In this document: positions 46,710 through 54,437 of the stretch, piece after piece
How the letters are laid out: the number at the start of each line of letters is the position of its first letter
Position numbering within the stretch: position 1 is the stretch's first letter
Assembly: GCF_047730165.1 (NCBI RefSeq)
Contig: NZ_CP159834.1
Location: forward strand, 2,480,001-2,544,000
Length of the DNA: 64,000 bases
Origin: Patiriisocius sp047730165
GTDB lineage: Bacteria; Bacteroidota; Bacteroidia; Flavobacteriales; Flavobacteriaceae
Direction of reading: 5' to 3'
Made by a program: the position numbers and the translations under genes
Notes under the pieces: model-generated
Databases searched by the model: none
Seen by the model: only the letters and a program-made list of their open reading frames with translations
Told to the model about the DNA's origin: nothing

Positions 46710-46735
46710 AATAGTTGTATTATTGTTTGATACCT

Positions 46736-46806
46736 TAAAGATACTATGGTTTTATAGGTTTATAAATTTGTTTGTTCTCAACTGTAGAATCTTCTGGACG
46801 AATTGT
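46736..46806 (-). promoter_or_regulatory. LytTR-type direct repeat and -7 box upstream of the first 2TM gene
   Basis: The minus strand reads ACAATTCGT (46806-46798), 12 nt, ACAGTTGAG (46785-46777), 33 nt, TATCTTTA (46743-46736), then 26 nt to the ATG. The second 9-mer matches the LytTR half-site [TA][AC][CA]GTTN[AG][TG] fully and the first in 8 of 9. The upstream half-site overlaps the kinase stop codon. The 12-nt and 33-nt spacings are identical to those at 49246-49316 and 51559-51629. Confidence 0.75.
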
Positions 46807-48143
46807 TATTCATCTTCTTTATCTATCAATTCTTTAATTTTTCGTTGCTCCCAATTCTTACTGAAAAATGGATTCCAATCATAGGTTTCTGAAGCATGTC
46901 CTGCAACACCAAAGCCCCACCCAAAAATAGGAAATAGTGCCCAAGGGAATCCCGCGTTAGACTGGAAATTAAGATATATAAATAGAGGTACAAAAAGAAG
47001 ATAGATGGTTAAATGTGCATAGAAGCCTTTTAACTTTTTCACCTGTTCTTGTGCATTCTCATAGCGTTTTTCGCTAATGTAGGTGTCTTGTGTTTTCATA
47101 ATTTTAATGTCTTGCATGATAATCGGGATAGAGATTTTAAAGGTCTCTTCCGTATGTTCAATCTTCACGCTTTCCGAAGTTAAAATAGCATACCGCTGTT
47201 TAATATTCCTTAGCCCTACGCCACTGCTCTCTTTTAATGTTTGCTTCGTTTGTAGATTATTGGTGACTGTTAGGGACCCTTTACTTTCGGTAACAGTTAT
47301 GTATAATTTTTTGGAAGGTGTTACTTGATTATGTTTTACGGCGTTCTCTAATAACAACTGTAAAGCTAGCGGCACTACTTTACCTTCTGGGTTCAATAAC
47401 GTTTCTGGACTTGTAAAAACAATGCTGTCTTCAAAGCGCATTTTTAGAAGCGAAATATACAGGTGAGCAAACTTGAGTTCCTCTTCTATGGTAACCAATT
47501 CTTTGTTTTTTTGCTCTAAAACATATCTATATACTTTAGACAAGGCCGTAGTAAACTTAGTAGCAGCAACAGGGTTTTCTTCAATTAAGCTTGTCAGTAC
47601 GTTTAAACTATTAAATAGAAAATGAGGGTCAAGTTGGTTCTTTAAAGCATCAAATTGCGCCGAAGCAACCCCAGCTATAATCTTTTGTTCCTTGAGGCGA
47701 TTATCTTGTTTATGTTTATAATAATACAGAAAGTAAAAGATGGAAGATATTATGACAGAGATGGTAAAGCCTATGGTGTAATATGAATAATGCTCACTGC
47801 TTACAAATTCGCTCAAGCTTCTACCATAAACGATACAGCCGATAAAAATTCGGATTAAAAACATCGTACTGATCGTAGCAACAATACCACCAAGTACCCC
47901 TTTTAATAAATTTTTAAATTTAAATAAATCTACGCCGTGCGTTCGTATTAAATAGTTAATCACAGTATCATTGGCCATATATAAGCCCACCGCATAGAGT
48001 TGATTAAAGCCAAACTGCCTTAATACCTCCGCACTACTTGATGGCCGCCAGCCGTTTGACAGATACTCATACAGACCAAGGACTAGGAAAATAACTACTC
48101 CTATTAAAAAAGACTGAATTAACTTACGCAGGTTATTGTTCAT
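46806..48143 (-). CDS. LytS-type sensor histidine kinase fused to a C-terminal 2TM domain, 445 aa
   Basis: Four membrane helices in residues 8-145 (SFLIGVVIFLVLGLYEYL, LLKGVLGGIVATISTMFLIR, YTIGFTISVIISSIFYFLYY) form the sensor. The His_kinase domain follows with phospho-acceptor H174 in NQLDPHFLFNSLNVL, the N box QLLLENAVKHN and the G box SGVGLRNIKQRYA. A full 2TM domain (KRYENAQEQVKKLKGFYAHL, FPIFGWGFGVAGHA, NPFFSKNWEQRKIKELIDKE) is attached from about residue 360. It phosphorylates, by inference, the LytTR regulator of the same operon. Its ATG overlaps the stop of the upstream TPR-like gene (TAATG). Confidence 0.9.
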   Translation of the reverse strand: MNNNLRKLIQSFLIGVVIFLVLGLYEYLSNGWRPSSSAEVLRQFGFNQLYAVGLYMANDTVINYLIRTHGVDLFKFKNLLKGVLGGIVATISTMFLIRIFIGCIVYGRSLSEFVSSEHYSYYTIGFTISVIISSIFYFLYYYKHKQDNRLKEQKIIAGVASAQFDALKNQLDPHFLFNSLNVLTSLIEENPVAATKFTTALSKVYRYVLEQKNKELVTIEEELKFAHLYISLLKMRFEDSIVFTSPETLLNPEGKVVPLALQLLLENAVKHNQVTPSKKLYITVTESKGSLTVTNNLQTKQTLKESSGVGLRNIKQRYAILTSESVKIEHTEETFKISIPIIMQDIKIMKTQDTYISEKRYENAQEQVKKLKGFYAHLTIYLLFVPLFIYLNFQSNAGFPWALFPIFGWGFGVAGHASETYDWNPFFSKNWEQRKIKELIDKEDE

Positions 48144-48772
48144 TATTCTTTACAATTTTCTTCTATAAACTCAAGTGCTCTCTCTTTTTGAAAACTAGGA
48201 TAGAATGCTCCTTCTGGTTCAAAGTTATCAGATAAATCTATAGCTCTCTGCACATCTTTACAAAAAGGCTCCATAGACTGACCAAAATATTTTGCAGTTC
48301 CAGCATCCCATTCTGCCTTTCCAAAAACTACAATAGGGTTTTCTGGTGCTAACGACAATGCTTCTGCATATAATGTGCTCACTTTTCCCGCGTATTTCAT
48401 CCCGTATTTCATCCCATCAGATGCAATCCAAGCGGTGTAATACTGTCCTTCTAAAATTTTTACATAGGGGTTGTCATCTTCCGTGAGTGTTTTTAATTGA
48501 TTTAAAAAGTCAAGCGCTTTGTCCATTTGTGCCTTTAGTACCGCAGGATCTGTTTCCCCAAAACTTTTAATCACATTTACTTGAGATACAAAAAATACAG
48601 GAATCCAGTTTTCCTTTTCTGCAGTAGCAATACGTTCAAAAAGATTTGATGCCTCTACCATTTTATTCTCGCCCCAAAGGTCAAATGCTTTTTTCATACC
48701 AGTATCGTATGGAGATTGAGCAACGGCGCTTAGCGCAAAAAGTGCTAGACAGAGATAGATAATTGTCTTCAT
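48143..48772 (-). CDS. Secreted TPR-like protein, 209 aa
   Basis: A signal peptide (LALFALSAVAQ) is followed by helical repeats of the TPR type: GMKKAFDLWGENKMVEASNL (repeat 1) and a C-terminal pair around TLYAEALSLAPENPIVVFGK. It is a periplasmic protein. The gene sits between DUF2141 and the kinase and overlaps the kinase start by one base, so it may provide the periplasmic input to the sensor. The exact family was not recognised. Confidence 0.7.
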   Translation of the reverse strand: MKTIIYLCLALFALSAVAQSPYDTGMKKAFDLWGENKMVEASNLFERIATAEKENWIPVFFVSQVNVIKSFGETDPAVLKAQMDKALDFLNQLKTLTEDDNPYVKILEGQYYTAWIASDGMKYGMKYAGKVSTLYAEALSLAPENPIVVFGKAEWDAGTAKYFGQSMEPFCKDVQRAIDLSDNFEPEGAFYPSFQKERALEFIEENCKE

Positions 48773-48807
48773 AATGTTATGTGTTTATTTAATCTTAAAC
48801 TGGCGGT

Positions 48808-49221
48808 TTAGTTATTCATTTTTAAATTGAAATATAATGGTTCGTCTTCGAGCGTAAACTTTGCATCATCCCAAGTGGGTGGCCCAAACATTCCCTCTGC
48901 ATAATTAGAGTTTACATAATCTTCTTTAGGGAATAGCCCTAAAATCATATCAAATTTTTGATTCTCATTCTCATCGTGAAACGCAGAGATGGCATATACC
49001 CCAGCCGGAACATCATTAAAAGTAACCGTTGCAGTTTGAGCGGTAATTACCTCAATTGAACCTAGCTCTGGATCTCCCAGAAACGAAGCTTCACTATTAT
49101 AAAGGGCAATCATCGCTTTACCATTATTCGATGCAAGATTTAAAATCGTTACGGTAATCGAATTTTGTGCAGAAATCATCCCTGCAAAAATTAAAGCGAA
49201 ATATGTAAGTACTGTTTGCAT
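48808..49221 (-). CDS. DUF2141-domain secreted protein, 137 aa
   Basis: A signal peptide (IFAGMISAQ) precedes a beta-sandwich like DUF2141: ITVTILNLASNNGKAMIALY, FNDVPAGVYAISAFHDENEN, QKFDMILGLFPKEDY and YFNLKMNN. The block AISAFHDENENQKFD, with its many acidic residues, is the family hallmark and resembles a calcium site. It lies in the periplasm or at the surface. A LytTR-type promoter is placed 25 nt upstream of its start, so it can be transcribed apart from the receptor gene. Confidence 0.85.
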   Translation of the reverse strand: MQTVLTYFALIFAGMISAQNSITVTILNLASNNGKAMIALYNSEASFLGDPELGSIEVITAQTATVTFNDVPAGVYAISAFHDENENQKFDMILGLFPKEDYVNSNYAEGMFGPPTWDDAKFTLEDEPLYFNLKMNN

Positions 49222-49245
49222 AATTTATTTAGTTTTATGTTCATA

Positions 49246-49316
49246 CAAAGATGGAGCATCTACCCTCCTATTTAAAATCATTTCTACCCAACTGTCATTT
49301 TTGATTGCTGAAATGT
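49246..49316 (-). promoter_or_regulatory. LytTR-type direct repeat and -7 box upstream of DUF2141
   Basis: The minus strand reads ACATTTCAG (49316-49308), 12 nt, ACAGTTGGG (49295-49287), 33 nt, CATCTTTG (49253-49246), then 24 nt to the ATG. The second 9-mer is a full match to the LytTR half-site. The -7 box has C instead of the first T, as at 51559-51566, which could make it dependent on an activator. Confidence 0.75.
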
Positions 49317-49355
49317 CATACCCAGTATTTAGCACCAGCGAATGCACACCAAACC

Positions 49356-51533
49356 CTAAAGCTTATCAAGTTGATTATCAGACCTATCATCACTTATCGT
49401 CCAAAAGAATCCAACAAAGAAGAACTGATCTGCTGCTGGTCGCAGTGTTCTTCTATTAAAATCACCCATAGGGTTTGGCGTATCGGCATATTGATAGCCG
49501 TTTACGTTTTTAAAATTTGTAATATTATTTATCGAAAAATAAAGAATCTGTTGCTCAGACAGTAAATAGGCCCAATTCACACTCAAGTTATAGTATCCCT
49601 TTGTTTGCTGATTTAAAAACCCACCCAAATTAGGGTCTGTATAACTGCGACCACTTCCATGTTGAAAACTGAAACCTACTTGGCTCTTCCAGTCTTCTAT
49701 CCAGTATTTTGCCACTACAGATACGTTATGTGTGTTTGCAAAATTTGGTGTGGCTGCCGTGGGGTAGTTAAGGTATTCGCGTTCACTATCTAAGTACGAA
49801 TAACTAACCCAATAATCCATATTTTTAAACGTTTCGTTATCTCTAAAAAAGATATCTAATCCCTTTGCATAGCCATATCCTTCTGTACCATAGTCACTGT
49901 CAAAAGACGCTATTTTATCTGTAAATGTCACCAGGTTATCATACTCCTTTCTGAAAAGTTCTGCCCTGAATATTCGATTATTTGCCCTAAACTGGTAATT
50001 AGCAATATAATGTTGCGCTCTTGCCGCCTCTAGTTCCTGTGTATACTTTAAATAGACACTTTGTGGTTGTTGATAAAAGTCACCGTAAGCTACTGAAAGC
50101 TGGCTATTCTTGCCCGTTTTGTAGGCTAACGAAATTCTAGGGGCAACGGTAACTTCGTCAAAAATCTGGCTGTAACTAGATCTCAGACCAACCTTCGCTG
50201 CAAATTTTCTACTAAACACATAATCAGCTTCTGTGAATATGGAAGATATATTATTATCATAGCCTATTTTTCCGCTGGCAAATGGCGTGTCAAAACGCTC
50301 ATCATAATCTGTCATGAACTGCTCTGCACCAAAACTTAATTTAAACTTACTATTAAAACTCTTGCGCAGCTTTGCCTTCACGTGTATAGACTTTTCATCA
50401 CTGTCAATAGAAGCCGTATCAAAATCTGTTTTGTTATTTGAATAGGTATAACTCCCACCCGTAAACAATCGCCACTTATTTCCTAATGGTGCTTGATAAC
50501 TAAGGTTAGAATAAAAATTATTGTTTTTTAATCCAAACCGTATTCCGTCTACTTCATTAATATCTTCTATTGTCAATCTAAAATTAGTAGTATCAAAAGC
50601 GGCATAGGCTTTCAGCTGTCCGTCACCTATTTTGTGTCTATATACTGTTTCTCCAGACAAAGATTCAAAAGGTTTTTGCCATTCATTTCTATCTGGCAAA
50701 AGCGCAACATAGGGAGCTAAATTGACATAAGAGGTATTGATACTTAAAGAAGACGTATCCCATTTTTGTGTGTTTCCTATTCCGCCGCCAACAGTCATTA
50801 GTGCAATTTCTGTTTTTTCCTGATCCGGCTCGTCAATAGTGTTTAATAGTAAAACAGATGAAAGTGCTTGTCCATATTCTGCACTATAACCACCTGTACT
50901 AAAAGTAATCCCATCAAATAAAAACGGGCTGTATCGCCCGCGGGTAGGTGTATTTGCGGTCGTTGGTGTGTAGGGACTAAAAACTCTTAATCCATCAATA
51001 AAGATCTGGGTTTCGTTTGCATCTCCACCTCTTACAAACAATCTTCCGTCTTCTGCTACTGTAGTTGTCCCTGGTAAGGTCTGTAATGCTCCTAAAAAAT
51101 CACCTAAGGCGCTTGCAGTTGTCACAACGTCTAAGGGTTTTAAAACAGATACTTTACCATTGTCACTTGCTTCAAAAGTTCCTGCAGATATAACTACCGT
51201 ATCAAGCGAGTTAACGTCTTCTTTTAAGATTACCTTATAATTACTGAAAGTACTTACATCTTCTGTAACACTAATGGTCTCAAAAGACACGAAGCTTGCC
51301 ACCAGCGTTTGTGATCCTGTCGTATCTGTTGTAAAACTATATAGTCCGTTAATGCCAGATGTGGCTCCGTCATAGGTTCCGTCTAGATAAACGTTTGCCC
51401 CTAGTATAGGTTTTCCGTTCTTTTCTGTAACAATTCCAGAAACGGTAGTTTGGGCTTGCGCCCTAAAGCTAAATAACAAGCAGCATATGCCAAGTATAGA
51501 AAACTTCGGAAGTGATTGATAGGTTAAGGTCAT
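49356..51533 (-). CDS. TonB-dependent outer-membrane receptor, 725 aa
   Basis: A signal peptide (CCLLFSFRAQAQ) precedes a carboxypeptidase-like regulatory domain (TTVSGIVTEKNGKPILGANV, TSGINGLYSFTTD) and a plug domain (FLGALQTLPGTTTVAEDGRL, FVRGGDANETQIFIDGLRVF). A 22-strand-type barrel fills the remainder. It takes up a ligand across the outer membrane with TonB energy; the ligand is unknown. No SusD gene is near. It is the first gene of the signalling operon. The frame can be extended to 51632, but that would include the LytTR site and -7 box, so the ATG at 51533 is chosen. Confidence 0.92.
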   Translation of the reverse strand: MTLTYQSLPKFSILGICCLLFSFRAQAQTTVSGIVTEKNGKPILGANVYLDGTYDGATSGINGLYSFTTDTTGSQTLVASFVSFETISVTEDVSTFSNYKVILKEDVNSLDTVVISAGTFEASDNGKVSVLKPLDVVTTASALGDFLGALQTLPGTTTVAEDGRLFVRGGDANETQIFIDGLRVFSPYTPTTANTPTRGRYSPFLFDGITFSTGGYSAEYGQALSSVLLLNTIDEPDQEKTEIALMTVGGGIGNTQKWDTSSLSINTSYVNLAPYVALLPDRNEWQKPFESLSGETVYRHKIGDGQLKAYAAFDTTNFRLTIEDINEVDGIRFGLKNNNFYSNLSYQAPLGNKWRLFTGGSYTYSNNKTDFDTASIDSDEKSIHVKAKLRKSFNSKFKLSFGAEQFMTDYDERFDTPFASGKIGYDNNISSIFTEADYVFSRKFAAKVGLRSSYSQIFDEVTVAPRISLAYKTGKNSQLSVAYGDFYQQPQSVYLKYTQELEAARAQHYIANYQFRANNRIFRAELFRKEYDNLVTFTDKIASFDSDYGTEGYGYAKGLDIFFRDNETFKNMDYWVSYSYLDSEREYLNYPTAATPNFANTHNVSVVAKYWIEDWKSQVGFSFQHGSGRSYTDPNLGGFLNQQTKGYYNLSVNWAYLLSEQQILYFSINNITNFKNVNGYQYADTPNPMGDFNRRTLRPAADQFFFVGFFWTISDDRSDNQLDKL

Positions 51534-51558
51534 AACATTTGGTTTTATAAATCTACTA

Positions 51559-51629
51559 CAAATTTGAGGAAAGAACTTTTCTGAAATAAATAATTTGCAC
51601 CCAACTGTTGAAAGCTTTGACTGAACCGT
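51559..51629 (-). promoter_or_regulatory. LytTR-type direct repeat and -7 box upstream of the TonB receptor
   Basis: The minus strand reads ACGGTTCAG (51629-51621), 12 nt, ACAGTTGGG (51608-51600), 33 nt, CAAATTTG (51566-51559), then 25 nt to the ATG. The second 9-mer is a full match to the LytTR half-site and the first matches 8 of 9. It is the first of three promoters with this architecture in the operon. Confidence 0.75.
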
Positions 51630-51704
51630 CAAAGCAAATTTTCACATTTTATTATCATCTTTTCTAGTGATAAAAAGTATCTTCAATTCATTAACATAAA
51701 TGTT

Positions 51705-52041
51705 ATGACTGTTTCAGAAAAAGTAGAAGCTGTTTTACAGGAAAGCGAACTCAACGAAACCATTAAATGGAGCGCACATGCCCTTGTGTTGGCAAAGAAA
51801 ATAGTGATTGGCTTTTTGAGCTTTAACAACCATTTCGAGATCTGGTTTCACAAAGGGTGTTTTTAAAAGATGAGGCAAATGTGCTCACAAACACACACGA
51901 AGGCAAGACAAAAGCAATGCGAATGTGTAAATTTCATGAAGGTGATACCTTAGATCCAGTGGTGCTTCATACATAGCTAACAGCGCCTATGGCAAACAAA
52001 AAATAAGAAGCATTCATAACCTGTTGAAAAAAAGCTTCTAA
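51705..52041 (+). pseudogene. DUF1801-family protein, inactivated by two frameshifts
   Basis: The ATG at 51705 starts MTVSEKVEAVLQESELNETI and KWSAHALVLAKKIVIGFLSF, then NNHFEIWFHKG. Near 51855 the frame shifts and continues VFLKDEANVLTNTHEGKTKA and MRMCKFHEGDTLDPVVLHT. Near 51972 a second shift leads to YIANSAYGKQKIRSI and a stop at 52039-52041. Put together, this is an almost complete DUF1801 (YdhG-like) domain: LEETIKW, FNNHFEIWFHKGVFL and EGKTKAMR are its typical blocks. It is the second decayed gene of a YdeI-like type in the window. Confidence 0.8.
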
Positions 52042-52066
52042 TCTTAAATATTAAAACCAAGTTCTT

Positions 52067-52426
52067 ATGAAAACAGATACATACACAAAAACTATTTTAA
52101 CGGTGATTGCCGTTTGTCTTTCTATTAATGTCATCCAAACACTTGACATCATACCGTCTGCCCAAGCAACAACTAACACGCCTGAAACTCTAGAAGTAGA
52201 ATATCATTTAGTACCAGTGTCTCCTAATCAAGTGATGGATGTTCGTATTGTAGACATTAACACCTATGATGAGATGAATATTAATACAAAAGGCATTGAT
52301 ACCTCTGAAGAGCTTAAAGTAAATCTTAAAAGCATAGACACTACAGACGAGCTTGACGTCAACATAGACGAGGTAGGAGGCTCTTGGGTCTCTAATGGCG
52401 GGCCAATTAAAGTTAAAGTGGAGTAG
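52067..52426 (+). CDS. Secreted or membrane-anchored repeat protein, 119 aa
   Basis: Not recognised as a named family. A hydrophobic N-terminal helix (TILTVIAVCLSINVIQTL) follows the short polar start MKTDTYTK, and could be a signal anchor or signal peptide with cleavage at SAQA. The mature part contains near-repeats: MDVRIVDINTYDEMNINTKG, IDTSEELKVNLKS and IDTTDELDVNIDE, spaced by about 15 residues, rich in Asp, Asn and Val and probably forming a beta-structure. It is followed by a terminator region and lies next to a dead DUF1801 gene. Confidence 0.6.
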   Translation: MKTDTYTKTILTVIAVCLSINVIQTLDIIPSAQATTNTPETLEVEYHLVPVSPNQVMDVRIVDINTYDEMNINTKGIDTSEELKVNLKSIDTTDELDVNIDEVGGSWVSNGGPIKVKVE

Positions 52427-52563
52427 GAAAAATAGAAGAAAGACTTATCCCTGTTTAAATCTAGTGTTGAGCACTATTAAAAAGGATTGTGTAAAGCACA
52501 TTTTCTTTCTTTTTTCTGTTAGACTTGTTGGACGATCTTACTTCTTACTAATTCAATAAAATA

Positions 52564-52600
52564 AAAAAACTGCATTCTGCAAAAGCAGAACACAGTTTTT
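52564..52600 (-). terminator. Terminator after ndk
   Basis: Imperfect hairpin AAAACTG-TTCTGC / GCAGAA-CAGTTTT with small internal mismatches, loop AAAA, A- and T-tracts at the ends, 18 nt after the ndk stop. It can serve both strands. Confidence 0.8.
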
Positions 52601-52617
52601 AAGATTGTCAAATGTTC

Positions 52618-53037
52618 TTAAAACATCTCTCTTCCAGAAAAATGGAATGCACCTTCAATAGCAGCATTCTCATCACTATCACTTCCGTGAACAGCGTTCT
52701 CACCTATAGAGGCAGCATATAATTTACGGATGGTTCCATCTGCAGCATCTGCTGGATTAGTAGCACCAATCAACGTACGGAAATCCTCAACAGCATTATC
52801 TTTCTCAAGAATAGCAGCTACAATAGGACCTCTTGTCATATACTCAACAAGTTCGCCAAAAAATGGACGCTCGTTATGCACATCGTAAAATGCCTGAGCA
52901 TCTGCTGTTGTCATTTGAGTTTCTTTTAAAGCTACGATTCTAAAACCGGCAGCGTTTATTTTTTCTAAAATTGCACCAATGTGTCCTTTCTCAACACTAT
53001 CTGGCTTTAACATTGTAAATGTTCTATCTGTTCTCAT
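52618..53037 (-). CDS. ndk: Nucleoside diphosphate kinase, 139 aa
   Basis: Transfers the terminal phosphate of NTPs between nucleosides in the cytoplasm. The catalytic H117 is in the hallmark ENAVHGSDS, and RTFTMLKPDSVEKGHIG and ERPFFGELVEYMTRGPIVA are the other family blocks. The length is standard. A longer frame to 53127 exists, but a -7 box at 53060-53067 and the family start MRTDRTFTM point to the ATG at 53037. Confidence 0.97.
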   Translation of the reverse strand: MRTDRTFTMLKPDSVEKGHIGAILEKINAAGFRIVALKETQMTTADAQAFYDVHNERPFFGELVEYMTRGPIVAAILEKDNAVEDFRTLIGATNPADAADGTIRKLYAASIGENAVHGSDSDENAAIEGAFHFSGREMF

Positions 53038-53059
53038 AAGAGTGTTTTTAAATTTTTTG

Positions 53060-53067
53060 CAAAAATA
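53060..53067 (-). promoter_or_regulatory. -7 box for ndk
   Basis: The minus strand reads TATTTTTG, an exact TAnnTTTG, giving a transcript start near 53053 and a leader of about 16 nt. Confidence 0.55.
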
Positions 53068-53401
53068 AGCCTTTATGTTAGATATGCAACGATTTATTTT
53101 TGATGGAATATTACTTTGATAATGCAAAGCTGCAAGACCGACTGCTTATTCACACCATTTACTTTAGCCCCACCTTTTGTAGTAAGCATTTTGAGATTAA
53201 CCAAAAGTAAGTTGATATAACCACTTCTTTATTTCCTTTTATTATCATTTTATGAGCAGAACAAGAACCGCTCGCCGACGCAATAACTTATAAAAAATTA
53301 AAAAATTTTTTCATAATTTCTTAACTAAAATACGTTGAATGTAGGTGGGGGATAATATATCAATTTCACAAATTATACAAGAATTTTCACTCCCTAAATT
53401 G
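53068..53401. other. Intergenic region between ndk and nrnA, no gene seen
   Basis: AT-rich sequence holding the upstream regions of two divergent genes. A short run (AAAAAATTAAAAAATTTTTT near 53293) could bend DNA. No ORF with recognisable content, RNA gene or strong hairpin was found. Confidence 0.5.
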
Positions 53402-53409
53402 TATCTTCG
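53402..53409 (+). promoter_or_regulatory. -7 box directly before nrnA
   Basis: TATCTTCG, one base from TAnnTTTG, ends 5 nt before the nrnA ATG. If transcription starts 6-7 nt after it, the mRNA begins at the start codon and would be leaderless. Confidence 0.4.
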
Positions 53410-53414
53410 CTCAT

Positions 53415-54437
53415 ATGAATAAAGCACAAACAGCAATTGCCCAAAGTCTTCTTGAAACCCCTAAAAAGATAGTAATCGTAGGTCACAAAAATCCAGATGG
53501 TGATGCCGTAGGGTCCACATCTGCCCTATCTTTATTACTGAAAAGCCAAGGACACGACACACAAGTAATCGTACCAAATGATTTTCCAGATTTCCTGAAA
53601 TGGATGCCAGCTTCAGAAGATATCCTTATTTATAATCAAAAGGTTGAGCGAGCAAACCAGTTGATTAAAGACGCAGATATTATTTGTACTTTAGATTTTA
53701 ATTCTTTTACTAGAGTGGGGAGTATGGAAGATGCATTAAATCAAGCCACTGCAGATTACATTATGATTGATCATCACGAATCCCCAAGTGATTACGCCGT
53801 GTTAACGTACAGCGATACCGCGATGGGTTCTACCTGTGAGATGGTGTATCATTTTATAGAAGCAATGGGTCAATTGGAGCATATTTCTGAAGCAATGGCA
53901 ACAAATATGTATACCGGGATTATGACAGATACAGGTTCATTTAGGTTTGCAAGTACTACAGCCACTACGCATAGAGTGATTGCGGGTTTGATGGATGCCG
54001 GTGCCGTGCATCACGAAATTCACGAAAATATTTATGACTCAAGTTCTCCAGAACGTCTGAAATTATTAGGAGTTGCGCTTAAAAATATGCGCATTCTTCC
54101 AGAGTATAAAACAGCATATATTACATTAAGTCAAAAAGAACTGGACGAGAACCAATTTAAAAAAGGAGACACCGAAGGCTTTGTAAATTATGCATTATCT
54201 ATAAAAGGTATTATTTTTGCAGCCATCTTTATCGAACATAAAAAAGACAATATTATCAAAATGTCATTGCGTAGTAAAGGAGACTTTTCTGTAAATCTAG
54301 TAAGTCGCGAGCATTTTCATGGAGGAGGTCACCACAACGCTGCTGGCGGAAAAAGCGACCTAAATCTTACAGAAACCATTCGCTATTTTATTAGTATATT
54401 GCCTCGATATAAAGACCAGCTATTAGCACATGCATAA
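53415..54437 (+). CDS. nrnA: DHH-family oligoribonuclease / pAp phosphatase, 340 aa
   Basis: The DHH phosphoesterase motifs are visible: GHKNPDGDAVGST, CTLDFNSF, and the name-giving DHHES in IMIDHHESPSD, then GIMTDTGSFRF. The C-terminal DHHA1 domain has the substrate-binding HFHGGGHHNAAGGK. NrnA-type enzymes degrade short RNA oligomers (nanoRNA) and often remove the 3'-phosphate of pAp, in the cytoplasm. Its stop overlaps the gldI start by 8 nt, giving coupled expression with gldI and the peptidyl-prolyl isomerase gene. Confidence 0.92.
   Translation: MNKAQTAIAQSLLETPKKIVIVGHKNPDGDAVGSTSALSLLLKSQGHDTQVIVPNDFPDFLKWMPASEDILIYNQKVERANQLIKDADIICTLDFNSFTRVGSMEDALNQATADYIMIDHHESPSDYAVLTYSDTAMGSTCEMVYHFIEAMGQLEHISEAMATNMYTGIMTDTGSFRFASTTATTHRVIAGLMDAGAVHHEIHENIYDSSSPERLKLLGVALKNMRILPEYKTAYITLSQKELDENQFKKGDTEGFVNYALSIKGIIFAAIFIEHKKDNIIKMSLRSKGDFSVNLVSREHFHGGGHHNAAGGKSDLNLTETIRYFISILPRYKDQLLAHA

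Noticed and set aside
47284..47292. ACAGTT inside the kinase gene and other isolated ACAGTT words in coding sequence
   Set aside because: Single half-sites on the wrong strand or without a partner at 21 nt and without a -7 box at 33 nt.
51534..51632. 33-codon N-terminal extension of the TonB receptor
   Set aside because: It would overlap the LytTR direct repeat and -7 box; the signal peptide follows the ATG at 51533.
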